From Auraticoccus cholistanensis (GTDB taxonomy: Bacteria > Actinomycetota > Actinomycetes > Propionibacteriales > Propionibacteriaceae), in contig NZ_WPCU01000005.1 in assembly GCF_009742705.1 (NCBI RefSeq), forward strand, positions 708,196 through 772,195: a stretch of DNA of 64,000 nt, written 5' to 3'. Below, piece by piece: positions 38,907-46,699 of the stretch. The notes beneath the pieces are model-generated. The model was not told the origin of the DNA and did not search any database. It saw only the letters and a list, made by a program, of their open reading frames with translations. Within the stretch, counting starts at the first letter, position 1, and every line of letters starts with the position of its first letter. Made by a program: the position numbers and the translations under genes.

Positions 38907-39797
38907 GTGCCCGCCGCCGACCCGTGGATCCGCCCCGAGCCCGGAGGTGCCCCGCGGTGGGGCCACCGCGAGGGCCTCAGCGTCGGGCTGCCGCCGCTGC
39001 TCGGCCCGCGGGGGCTGCTGCGGGTGTACGCCCCGTACCTCGGCCACGAGCCGGAGCGGATGGTGAACTACGTGGCCGTCGAGCCGCGTCCGCGCCGCCG
39101 CTGGCGCCGTGGGTTCTCCGAGCTGGAGCGCAGCCGCCTCGACGACGACCAGGGGCTGCGGCTGTGGACGGGCGAGGACGGCCCAGACCCCGGCACCGTG
39201 GCCGAGGTGGACGGCGTGGCGACGCTGACGGTGCTGGTGCACTGCGAGCGCTTCGCCAACGGCGCCGAGGTCGACGTGCGCGTCCGCTTCCGCGCCGACC
39301 GGCCCCACGAGGTCGAGCTGGCCGCCGCGGCCCGGCCGGGGTCGGCCCCGCTGGCCAGCTGCGTGCTCACCGCCACCATGGGCAACTACGCCCGGCTGCG
39401 CACCCTGCGGCTGGCCGACGGCCCGGTCGGAGCCGGGCAGCTGTGGCCCCGCCACCGGGGACGCCGGTTCACCCGCCGGGCCCGGTTCGGCCTGGACCGG
39501 CTGCCCCGTGACGCCGACGGCTGCGCGGTGGTGGCGGTCACCGGGGACGAGCCCGACCCCGCGGCCGCCGTCTACGCACCGGGCGTGGCGGCGCACTGGC
39601 ACTGGCACGGGCTGCCCGCCGAGCAGGCCTGGGTCGTGCCCGACCCGCACCCGCGGCTGGTCGCGGCCGTCAACGGTCGCGTGACCTACTGGGCCAGCGA
39701 CGCCCCCATCCCCGGCGGGGTGGCCTTCGAGAACGTCGAGGTGGTCGAGCCCTACCGTCCGCTGCGGCCGCTGCGGTTCCGCGTCGAGCCGCGCTGA
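38907..39797 (+). CDS. Conserved hypothetical protein, no family recognised
   Basis: A 296-aa soluble protein with no signal peptide or membrane segment. It is rich in Arg, Pro and Trp, and looks beta-rich: short alternating strands from about 30 to 290 such as Arg-Val-Tyr-Ala-Pro-Tyr-Leu-Gly-His, Leu-Thr-Val-Leu-Val-His-Cys-Glu-Arg-Phe, Thr-Ala-Thr-Met-Gly-Asn-Tyr-Ala-Arg-Leu-Arg and Ala-His-Trp-His-Trp-His-Gly-Leu-Pro. The last one, with His-Trp-His-Trp-His, could bind a metal or carbohydrate. The overall feel is a jelly-roll or galactose-mutarotase-like beta sandwich, but that is a guess. It is divergent from mshB. Start is the GTG with a TAGGCT box 6 bp upstream. Confidence 0.7.
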   Translation: MPAADPWIRPEPGGAPRWGHREGLSVGLPPLLGPRGLLRVYAPYLGHEPERMVNYVAVEPRPRRRWRRGFSELERSRLDDDQGLRLWTGEDGPDPGTVAEVDGVATLTVLVHCERFANGAEVDVRVRFRADRPHEVELAAAARPGSAPLASCVLTATMGNYARLRTLRLADGPVGAGQLWPRHRGRRFTRRARFGLDRLPRDADGCAVVAVTGDEPDPAAAVYAPGVAAHWHWHGLPAEQAWVVPDPHPRLVAAVNGRVTYWASDAPIPGGVAFENVEVVEPYRPLRPLRFRVEPR

Positions 39798-39836
39798 TCC
39801 GACGGCGGGCGCCCCGGTGCTCCGACCTCGGACACG

Positions 39837-39880
39837 GCGGAGCCCGTCCTGCTGCGTAGTCGCAGCGGAACGGGCTCCGC
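39837..39880. terminator. Strong bidirectional hairpin between convergent genes
   Basis: A 20-bp stem (39837-39856 with 39861-39880, two mismatches) closed by a TAGT tetraloop. It lies 40 bp after the stop at 39797 and 11 bp from the end of the converging lipoprotein gene at 39891. Confidence 0.85.
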
Positions 39881-39890
39881 TGCCGGGCCG

Positions 39891-40643
39891 TCAGGAGATC
39901 TCGGAGAACCACCGCAGACTCTCCACCACGTGAGGCCGGAGGACGGAGTGCCCGCCGTCGAACTCGTGGTAGGTCACGTCGTAGCCGTCGCGGCGCAGGG
40001 CCGGGACGAGACGGCGGCTGGTGCGCCCGATCGGCAGCACCTCGTCCCGGGTGCCGTGGGTGACGAAGAACGCCGGCCGGCCCTGACGGCGGTCGGCCGC
40101 CTGGAAACCCGGCGAGAAGGCCACCACCTTGCCGAAGACGTCGCCGTTGGCCAGCCCCAGGGACAGCGCGTACGAGGCGCCGTCGGAGAAGCCGGCGACG
40201 CCCACCTCGGACGGGTCGAAGCTGTGCTGCTGGAACAGCGCCTGCAGCGCGGCGTCGAGCGCGGGGGTGTCGGGATCGGCGCCGCCGCGGACCATCGACC
40301 AGGTGGGGCCGGCGCTGGCAGGCGCCAGCACGACCAGGCCGAACTCGTCGGCCACCGGCTCGAAGAGACCCAGCGCGTCAGCCGGTGCACCGCCGGCGCC
40401 GTGCAGCGCCACCACGAGACCGGACACCTCGCCCCGCGGCACCCGGAGCAGGCCCTTCCGGCCGTTGGTCAGGTCGAGGGTCGTGGTGCCGGGCGACGGC
40501 GACGACGACCCGACGGGTCCCGGGCGGGCCCTGAGCTGCAGCCGCGACCGCGGCGACGGCGGCGGCGGCGGCGGCGGCGGCGGCGAAGGGTGGCAGGCCG
40601 CCGCCGCGAGCAGCAGCCCGCTCAGCACCCAGCGACGGCTCAT
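39891..40643 (-). CDS. Lipoprotein serine esterase, LpqC/PHB-depolymerase-like alpha/beta hydrolase
   Basis: A 250-aa exported hydrolase. A twin-Arg containing signal peptide leads to a lipobox Leu-Ala-Ala-Ala-Ala-Cys (Cys17), followed by a run of nine prolines encoded by a pure GGC/CCG triplet repeat. The alpha/beta hydrolase fold covers about 55-250 with the oxyanion His-Gly-Ala-Gly-Gly, nucleophile Ser in Gly-Phe-Ser-Asp-Gly-Ala, Asp in Gly-Thr-Arg-Asp-Glu-Val-Leu-Pro and His in Gly-Gly-His-Ser-Val. Substrate is unknown. I prefer the ATG at 40643, though a GTG at 40655 is in frame. Confidence 0.83.
   Translation of the reverse strand: MSRRWVLSGLLLAAAACHPSPPPPPPPPPSPRSRLQLRARPGPVGSSSPSPGTTTLDLTNGRKGLLRVPRGEVSGLVVALHGAGGAPADALGLFEPVADEFGLVVLAPASAGPTWSMVRGGADPDTPALDAALQALFQQHSFDPSEVGVAGFSDGASYALSLGLANGDVFGKVVAFSPGFQAADRRQGRPAFFVTHGTRDEVLPIGRTSRRLVPALRRDGYDVTYHEFDGGHSVLRPHVVESLRWFSEIS
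40558..40586. repeat. (GGC)n trinucleotide microsatellite inside a lipoprotein gene
   Basis: About nine consecutive GGC triplets encode the polyproline spacer right after the lipidated cysteine. Slippage would change spacer length by whole residues without breaking the frame. Confidence 0.85.
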
Positions 40644-40746
40644 CCGGCTCAGCACGGACGAGCACTACCCGCACCCCGCGCCGGCTCACCGGTCGGACGT
40701 CACGGAGCCTGGTCCCCGCGGGGCCCGGCCGGACGCCAGGCTGCGC

Positions 40747-41805
40747 TCAGGAGACGTCGACGGTCTCCACGATGGTCCGCGGCTCGGCGAAGTGGCAGGC
40801 GGAGTCGTGCGCCGACACCCCGTCCGGGCGCGGCGCGAGCGGCGGGGGCTCGACGGCGCAGACGTCCTGGGCCTTCCAGCAGCGGGTGTGGAAGCGGCAG
40901 CCGGAGGGCGGGTTGGCCGGGCTGGGCACGTCACCGGAGAGGACGATCTCCTCCCGCCGGCCCCGCAGCGTGGGGTCCGGCACGGGCACGGCCGACAGCA
41001 GCGCCTGGGTGTAGGGGTGGGTGGGGCGTTCGTAGATCTGCTCCTCGTCGCCGAGCTCGACCATCGAGCCCAGGTACATCACCCCCACCCGGTCGGAGAT
41101 GTGGCGCACCACCGACAGGTCGTGGGCCACGAACACGTAGGACAGCCCCAGCTCGTCCTGCAGCCGCTCCATCAGGTTGACCACCTGCGCCTGCACCGAC
41201 ACGTCCAGCGCCGACACCGGCTCGTCGCAGACCAGCACCTTCGGGTTCAGGGCGATCCCCCGGGCGATCCCGATGCGCTGGCGCTGGCCGCCGGAGAACT
41301 GGTGGGGGTAGCGGTTGATGTGCTCGGGGTTCAGCCCCACCAGCTCGAGCAGCTCCTGCACCCGCCGGCGGCGGCCCTGCCGCGGCTCCACGGCCGGGTG
41401 GATGTCGAAGGGCTCCTGGATGATGTCGCCCACGGTCTTGCGAGGGTTGAGCGAGGTGTAGGGGTCCTGGAACACGATCTGGACGTCGCGGCGCAGCTGG
41501 CGCAGCCGGTTGCCGTCGGCGGCCACCATGTCGACGACGTCGGGGGCGCCGGCGTCGAGGTCCTCCACGGTGCCGCCGAACGCCAGCCGCCCGCTGGTGG
41601 GGCGCTCCAGCTGCACCAGCAGCCGGCCCAGGGTGGACTTGCCGCAGCCGGACTCGCCGACGATGCCCAGCGTCTCGCCCTTGTACAGGTCGAAGCTGAC
41701 GCCGGCGACGGCGCGGACCTGCCCGGTGGTGCGGCGCAGCACGCCGGTCCTGATCGGGTAGTGCTTGACCAGGTCGCGTGCGCTGAGGATGACCTCGCGG
41801 CTCAT
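40747..41805 (-). CDS. oppF: Oligopeptide ABC transporter ATP-binding protein OppF
   Basis: A 352-aa ATPase of the dipeptide/oligopeptide importer. Walker A Gly-Glu-Ser-Gly-Cys-Gly-Lys-Ser-Thr is near 48-56, the ABC signature Phe-Ser-Gly-Gly-Gln-Arg-Gln-Arg near 180, Walker B Leu-Val-Cys-Asp-Glu-Pro, and the C-terminal oligopeptide extension carries Cys-Arg-Phe-His-Thr-Arg-Cys followed by two more cysteines (Cys-Ala-Val-Glu, Ser-Ala-Cys-His), typical of an iron-sulfur or zinc tail in OppD/F proteins. The early His-Tyr-Pro-Ile-Arg-Thr-Gly marks it as OppF. The ATG overlaps oppD by 4 bp. Last gene of the operon. Confidence 0.93.
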   Translation of the reverse strand: MSREVILSARDLVKHYPIRTGVLRRTTGQVRAVAGVSFDLYKGETLGIVGESGCGKSTLGRLLVQLERPTSGRLAFGGTVEDLDAGAPDVVDMVAADGNRLRQLRRDVQIVFQDPYTSLNPRKTVGDIIQEPFDIHPAVEPRQGRRRRVQELLELVGLNPEHINRYPHQFSGGQRQRIGIARGIALNPKVLVCDEPVSALDVSVQAQVVNLMERLQDELGLSYVFVAHDLSVVRHISDRVGVMYLGSMVELGDEEQIYERPTHPYTQALLSAVPVPDPTLRGRREEIVLSGDVPSPANPPSGCRFHTRCWKAQDVCAVEPPPLAPRPDGVSAHDSACHFAEPRTIVETVDVS

Positions 41806-42899
41806 CGTCCCTCCTCCTGGGCTCCCGGGTGCGTGTGGTCGAACTCGACCTCGCTGTCGGCCAGCACCCGGTCGGTGAAGTGGCAGGCCGAGCGCCGGCC
41901 GGGGCGCACCTCGATCAGCGGCGGCGGCGGGTCGTGCCGGCAGACGTCCTGGGCGTAGGGACAGCGCGGGTTGAACGGGCACCCCGGCGGGATCCGGGTC
42001 AGGTTGGGCGGCAGCCCGCCGATCGCCGACAGCTCCTGGCCCTTCTGGTCCAGCCGCGGGATGGAGGCCAGCAGCCCCTTGGTGTAGGGGTGCGCGGGAG
42101 CGGCATAGATCGGGTGGACGTCGGCGGTCTCGACCAGCCGCCCGGCGTACATCACCGCGATCCGGTCGGCCACGTCGGCCACCACGCCGAGGTCGTGGGT
42201 GATCAGGATGAGGCCCATCCGGCGCTCCTCCTGCAGCTCGGCCAGCAGCGCCATGATCTGGGCCTGCACGGTGACGTCGAGGGCCGTCGTGGGCTCGTCG
42301 GCGATCAGCACCGCCGGGTCGAGAGCGATCGCCATGGCGATCATGATCCGCTGCCGCATGCCGCCGGAGAACTGGTGCGGGAAGGCGTTGACCCGCTGCC
42401 GGGCCGCGGGGATGTTCACCCGCTCCATCAGCCGGATCGCGCCCTCGCGGGCGTCGCTGCGGTTGGCCCCGCGGTGCACCCGCAGCATCTCCGCGATCTG
42501 CCAGCCCACCGGGAACACCGGGTTCAGCGAGCTCAGCGCGTCCTGGAAGATCATCGAGATCTCCGGGCCGCGGACCTCACGACGCTGCTTCTCGGTCAGC
42601 CCCAGCAGGTCGGTGCCGCAGTAGCGGATCCGGCCGCCGGTGATGAAGCCGGGCGGGCTGTCCAGGATGCCCATGATCGCCTGGGCGGTCACCGACTTGC
42701 CGGAGCCGGACTCCCCCAGCACGGCCAGCGTCTCGCCCTCGTCGAGGGAGAAGCTGACGCCGTTGATGGCCTTGGCCACCCCGTCGCGGGTGCGGAACTC
42801 GACGAAGAGGTCCTCCACGTCGAGCAGCCGGCCGTCGACCGGGGTCCAGCTGGACTCGGCCGGCACCGGACGTCCGGCGCCCTGCAGGGTCTCGCTCAT
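41802..42899 (-). CDS. oppD: Oligopeptide ABC transporter ATP-binding protein OppD
   Basis: A 365-aa ATPase partner of OppF. Walker A Gly-Glu-Ser-Gly-Ser-Gly-Lys-Ser-Val is near 56-64, the signature [12 protein letters not shown] near 175, Walker B [11 protein letters not shown], and the C-terminal [10 protein letters not shown] with a further Cys-Arg-His. The central [10 protein letters not shown] switch is intact. It starts 7 bp after oppC and overlaps oppF by 4 bp. Confidence 0.93.
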   Translation of the reverse strand: MSETLQGAGRPVPAESSWTPVDGRLLDVEDLFVEFRTRDGVAKAINGVSFSLDEGETLAVLGESGSGKSVTAQAIMGILDSPPGFITGGRIRYCGTDLLGLTEKQRREVRGPEISMIFQDALSSLNPVFPVGWQIAEMLRVHRGANRSDAREGAIRLMERVNIPAARQRVNAFPHQFSGGMRQRIMIAMAIALDPAVLIADEPTTALDVTVQAQIMALLAELQEERRMGLILITHDLGVVADVADRIAVMYAGRLVETADVHPIYAAPAHPYTKGLLASIPRLDQKGQELSAIGGLPPNLTRIPPGCPFNPRCPYAQDVCRHDPPPPLIEVRPGRRSACHFTDRVLADSEVEFDHTHPGAQEEGR

Positions 42900-42906
42900 G
42901 CTCGCC

Positions 42907-43857
42907 TCACCTCAGCTTGGGATCGATGGCGTCGCGGACGGCGTCGCCCAGCATGATGAACGCCAGCACCGTCAGGGACAGGAACAGCGACGGGAACAGC
43001 AGCATGTGCGGCGCCGCCCGGACGAGGCCGATGCTGGAGGCGATCGAGATGTCGTTGCCCCAGGAGATGGCCGGGTCGCGCAGGCCGATGCCGAGGAAGG
43101 CCAGCGTCGCCTCGACCGCGATGTAGGTGCCCAGGTTGATGGTGGCCACCACGATCATCGGCGCCACCGCGTTGGGCAGGATGTGCCGCACGATCAGCCG
43201 GGGTGCCGAGGCGCCGAGCGCCCGCGCGGCGTTGACGTAGTCGTTGGGCTTGACCTGCAGCACGGAGCCGCGCATCAGCCGGGCCAGCGACGGCCAGCCG
43301 AAGACGACCAGCACCGCCACCACCCGCAGCACCTGCGAGACCAGGCCCGAGCCGGGGCCGGGCTGGAAGAGGTAGGCGGCCAGGATGCCGGCCAGCAGCA
43401 GCGGGATGGCGAAGAACACCTCGCCGATGCGCGACAGCAGGGCGTCCAGCCAGCCGCCGTAGAAGCCGGAGACGAGCCCGACGACCGAGCCGACGACCAC
43501 GGTGCCGACGGTGGTCAGCAGCCCGACCATGATGGAGGCCCGGGCGCCGTAGACCACGCGGGCGTAGACGTCGTAGCCCTGGCTGGAGGTGCCGAAGACG
43601 TGCTCGGCCGACGGTGGCTGGCGGGCCACGGCCAGGTCGCCGTAGAACGGGTCGGCGCTGGTGAAGAGCTGCGGCGCGGCCGCCATCAGCAGGAACACCA
43701 GGATCAGCGCCGAGGACACCCAGAACAGCGGGTTGCGCCGCAGCGAGTCCCAGGCGTCGGACCACAGCGAGCGGACCTGGTCCTGGCCGGCGCTGCGCTC
43801 CTCGCCGGCGGGCTGGGTGCCGAACTCGGAGACCGCGATGCCGGCGGGGTCAGTCAT
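42907..43857 (-). CDS. oppC: Oligopeptide ABC transporter permease OppC
   Basis: A 316-aa inner-membrane subunit with the OppC N-terminal segment (residues 25-75, Ser-Leu-Arg-Arg-Asn-Pro-Leu-Phe-Trp-Val) and five further helices. The EAA loop that contacts the ATPases is around 215-235 (Asp-Tyr-Val-Asn-Ala-Ala-Arg-Ala-Leu-Gly-Ala-Ser). Family features Gly-Thr-Ser-Ser-Gln-Gly-Tyr-Asp-Val and Phe-Leu-Gly-Ile-Gly-Leu-Arg-Asp-Pro are present. The ATG lies inside the end of oppB (8-bp overlap). Confidence 0.93.
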   Translation of the reverse strand: MTDPAGIAVSEFGTQPAGEERSAGQDQVRSLWSDAWDSLRRNPLFWVSSALILVFLLMAAAPQLFTSADPFYGDLAVARQPPSAEHVFGTSSQGYDVYARVVYGARASIMVGLLTTVGTVVVGSVVGLVSGFYGGWLDALLSRIGEVFFAIPLLLAGILAAYLFQPGPGSGLVSQVLRVVAVLVVFGWPSLARLMRGSVLQVKPNDYVNAARALGASAPRLIVRHILPNAVAPMIVVATINLGTYIAVEATLAFLGIGLRDPAISWGNDISIASSIGLVRAAPHMLLFPSLFLSLTVLAFIMLGDAVRDAIDPKLR

Positions 43858-44770
43858 GGCTGATCCTCGGGTCCAGGACGCCGTAGAGGACGTCGACGAG
43901 CAGGTTGGCCAGCAGGTACACCAGCACCAGGCAGGTGATGGTGCCCACCACGATGGAGCCGTCCTTGGTGTTGATGCCGTAGAACAGGTACCCGCCGATG
44001 CCGTTGATGTTGAAGATGCGCTCGGTGACCACCGCCCCACCCATCAGCGCACCGATGTCGTAGCCGATGAAGGTGATGACCGGGATCAGCGAGTTGCGCA
44101 GCGCGTGCACCCCGATGGTACGTCGCGGCGTCAGCCCCTTCGCCCGGGCGGTGCGCACGTAGTCGGCGCGCAGGTTCTCGATCAGGGTGCCGCGCATCAG
44201 CCGGGCGATGTAGGCCACGGAGAAGGCGCCGAGCACCAGCCCGGGCAGCACCAGCTCGCCCCAGCTGCCGCCGGTCGAGGTGACCGGGAAGAGGCCGAAG
44301 CGGATCCCCAGCACCAGCTGGGCCAGGCCGCCGACGACGAAGACGGGGATGGAGATCACCACGAGGCTGGAGACGGTGACCAGGTAGTCCAGGAAGCGGC
44401 CGCGGCGCAGCGCGGCCAGGATGCCGGCGGCGATGCCGATCAGCGTCTCGAAGACGACCGCGATCAGCGCGACCTTCACCGTGGTGGGCCAGCGGTTGAG
44501 CAGCTCGGTCGCCACCACCTGGCCGTTGAAGGCGGTCCCCAGGTCGCCCTGGAGGACCTTGAGCATGTAGAGCCCGTACTGCACGACGAGCGGCTCGTCG
44601 AGGTTGTACTCGGCCCGGAACTGGGCGATGTAGGCCGGCGGGCAGGGCCGGTCGCCGCACCGTCCGGCGGCCGGGTCGCCGATGGCGAACACCATGACGA
44701 AGATCAGGAAGGTGGAGCCGATGATCACGGGGACCATCTGCAGCAGCCGGCGCAGCACGTAGGTTCCCAC
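43850..44770 (-). CDS. oppB: Oligopeptide ABC transporter permease OppB
   Basis: A 306-aa inner-membrane subunit with six predicted helices. The family start Tyr-Val-Leu-Arg-Arg-Leu-Leu-Gln-Met-Val-Pro-Val is preceded by GGAGG 4-5 nt before the GTG at 44770, which is why I choose this start over an in-frame TTG at 44797. The EAA loop is near 205-225 (Asp-Tyr-Val-Arg-Thr-Ala-Arg-Ala-Lys-Gly-Leu). A short periplasmic insertion near 36-45 carries two cysteines (Arg-Cys-Gly-Asp-Arg-Pro-Cys). It follows oppA after a strong hairpin, so it is probably expressed at a lower level than oppA. Confidence 0.92.
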   Translation of the reverse strand: MGTYVLRRLLQMVPVIIGSTFLIFVMVFAIGDPAAGRCGDRPCPPAYIAQFRAEYNLDEPLVVQYGLYMLKVLQGDLGTAFNGQVVATELLNRWPTTVKVALIAVVFETLIGIAAGILAALRRGRFLDYLVTVSSLVVISIPVFVVGGLAQLVLGIRFGLFPVTSTGGSWGELVLPGLVLGAFSVAYIARLMRGTLIENLRADYVRTARAKGLTPRRTIGVHALRNSLIPVITFIGYDIGALMGGAVVTERIFNINGIGGYLFYGINTKDGSIVVGTITCLVLVYLLANLLVDVLYGVLDPRISHD

Positions 44771-44824
44771 GCGACCTCCTCGGCCCCGACGGGCCAATCG
44801 GACTTCAGACGGACACGGACGGAC

Positions 44825-44867
44825 ACGCCACGGTCGGCCCCGGACGAACCGGGGCCGACCGTGGCGT
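44825..44867. terminator. Perfect 19-bp hairpin between oppA and oppBCDF
   Basis: 44825-44843 pairs perfectly with 44849-44867 around a 5-nt loop (ACGAA). It sits 8 bp after the oppA stop and 55 bp before oppB. A partial terminator or 3'-end stabiliser here would give more binding protein than permease. Confidence 0.9.
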
Positions 44868-44874
44868 CAGGGCC

Positions 44875-46515
44875 TCAGCCCGTCACCTGCACACCCGCGA
44901 CGTCCGGGACGCCGAACGGGTTGATCTTCACGTTGCTGACCCGGTCCGACCACGCGACGGTGGTCTTGCGGTAGGTCAGCGGAGCCGTCGGGAAGTCCTT
45001 GCCCAGCTCGGCCTCGGCCTGCTGGTAGAGGCTGTTGGCCTCGGACTCGTCGGCCGCGGCCGCCTGGGCGAGCAGCTCGTTGAAGCGCGGGCTGGCGTAG
45101 TCGGACCAGTTGGAGTCCGCGCCCTCCTGGTAGATCGGCGCCAGGAAGTTCTCGATGGACGGGTAGTCCATCTGCCAGCCGGAGCGGAACATGCCGGTGT
45201 ACTCGTCGCTGTCGATGCCGTTGTTGAAGGTGGCGAAGTCGACGACGCCGTTGAACTGGCAGTCCAGACCCAGGTTGTTGCTGATCTGGTTGCAGATGGC
45301 CTCACCGATCTGCTGGTTGCCCGCACCGTCGGTGTTGGCGGTGTAGGTCAGCGTGCCCTCGTAGCCACCGGCCTGCTCGTAGAGCGCCTTGGCCTTGGCG
45401 GCGTCGAAGACGCACGCCTCGCCGCAGGCGTTCGGCTGGTAGCCGTCGACCACCGGCGAGACCCAGCCGGTGGCCGGGACCTCGGAGTTGCTCAGCACGG
45501 TCTGGGCGATGGCGGCCCGGTCGATGGACATCGAGATGGCCTTGCGCAGGTCGGGGTTGTCCGCGAGCTGCTCGTCGGCCGGGGAGAAGGTGATGTAGCG
45601 GATGCTGCCGGCCTCGCGCTGGGCGGTGCGGTCGGGCAGGTCGGAGAGGTAGGCGTCGCCGATCAGGTTGTCCGGCGGGACCTGGTCCAGGATGTCGAGG
45701 TTGCCCGCGACCACGTCGGCGTAGGCGGCCGAGATGTCCTGGTAGATGCGGTACGTGACCTTGTCGACGGTGGCCGGGTAGTCACCGGAGTAGTCGGCGA
45801 ACTTGGTCAGCACCATCTCGGTGCTGCTGATGGACTCGACCTGGAACGGGCCGGCGCCGATCGGCTTGGCCTCGTAGCCCTCCTGGTCGTCGAAGAAGGA
45901 GTCCGGCAGCGGGGCGAAGGCGCTGTAGCCCAGGCGCACCGGCAGGTTGGAGACCTTCTCGGTGGTGGTGATGGTGAAGGTGTAGTCGTCGACGACGGCC
46001 AGACCGCTCATCGAGTCGGCCTCGGCCGGGTTGGCGTCGCAGTCGCCGTCGTCGCCGCACTGGACGTCGTCGAAGCCCTCGATCGGGGTGAAGAAGTAGG
46101 AGCCGGCCTGGGCGTTCTCGGCGGCCGCGGTGAAGTTCCAGGCGTCGACGAAGTTCTTGGCCTTGACCTCGGTGCCGTCGTGGAACTTGTAGCCCTGCTT
46201 CAGGGTGACGGTGAAGTTCTGGTTGTCCTCGGTCTCGATGGACTCGGCGATGTCCATCTCGGGCTCGGCGGTGTCGACGTTGTAGTGCACCAGCTTCGAG
46301 ACGAAGGCGTCCAGCACGTTGCCACCGCACACCTCGGAGGTGCCACCGGGGATCAAGGGGTTCTCGGGGGTGCAGCCGTTGATGGTGATCTCCCCGCCGC
46401 CCTGTCCGGTGCTGGCCTGGGGTTCCTCGGTCGAGTCTCCGCCGCCACAGGCGGTCGCGAGCAGCGCGACCGACGTGAAGGCGGCGACGACCATCGCGCG
46501 AGAGCGTGCCCGCAT
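44875..46515 (-). CDS. oppA: Oligopeptide ABC transporter substrate-binding lipoprotein OppA
   Basis: A 546-aa solute-binding protein (SBP family 5) that captures peptides outside the membrane. The signal peptide has Arg2/Arg4/Arg6 and a lipobox Leu-Leu-Ala-Thr-Ala-Cys with lipidated Cys near residue 23. The core shows Phe-Thr-Val-Thr-Leu-Lys-Gln-Gly-Tyr-Lys-Phe-His-Asp-Gly-Thr-Glu-Val-Lys-Ala, the SBP_bac_5 signature. Several paired cysteines (for example Cys-Gly-Asp-Asp-Gly-Asp-Cys and Cys-Gly-Glu-Ala-Cys) suggest disulfides. The ATG has GGAGG 7 nt upstream. First gene of the oppABCDF operon, with a promoter-like TTGCAG-17-TAGAAA pair about 95 bp upstream. Confidence 0.93.
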   Translation of the reverse strand: MRARSRAMVVAAFTSVALLATACGGGDSTEEPQASTGQGGGEITINGCTPENPLIPGGTSEVCGGNVLDAFVSKLVHYNVDTAEPEMDIAESIETEDNQNFTVTLKQGYKFHDGTEVKAKNFVDAWNFTAAAENAQAGSYFFTPIEGFDDVQCGDDGDCDANPAEADSMSGLAVVDDYTFTITTTEKVSNLPVRLGYSAFAPLPDSFFDDQEGYEAKPIGAGPFQVESISSTEMVLTKFADYSGDYPATVDKVTYRIYQDISAAYADVVAGNLDILDQVPPDNLIGDAYLSDLPDRTAQREAGSIRYITFSPADEQLADNPDLRKAISMSIDRAAIAQTVLSNSEVPATGWVSPVVDGYQPNACGEACVFDAAKAKALYEQAGGYEGTLTYTANTDGAGNQQIGEAICNQISNNLGLDCQFNGVVDFATFNNGIDSDEYTGMFRSGWQMDYPSIENFLAPIYQEGADSNWSDYASPRFNELLAQAAAADESEANSLYQQAEAELGKDFPTAPLTYRKTTVAWSDRVSNVKINPFGVPDVAGVQVTG

Positions 46516-46609
46516 GTGGTGTCCTCCTTGGGGACGGCCGCCCGGATCGCGGACGGCCAGTGACGAGGGACGACGAAATATCTCGCGCATCCCGGTGCGT
46601 ATGCCGATC

Positions 46610-46638
46610 TTTCTAGTCGACCACCCGACCACCTGCAA
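46610..46638 (-). promoter_or_regulatory. Putative promoter of the opp operon
   Basis: On the minus strand TTGCAG (46633-46638) and TAGAAA (46610-46615) are separated by 17 bp in an AT-richer stretch of the 184-bp intergenic region, giving a leader of roughly 90 nt before oppA. This contrasts with the leaderless genes around it. Confidence 0.4.
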
Positions 46639-46699
46639 CCAGGGTGCCGGTCGGCGCGGCAGGCGCAACACAATCGTGACCTCGGCCCCGACGCGCCGC

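Noticed and set aside
44771..44797. TTG start for oppB
   Set aside because: The strong GGAGG precedes the GTG at 44770, and the Arg/Gly-rich extension is not typical of OppB.
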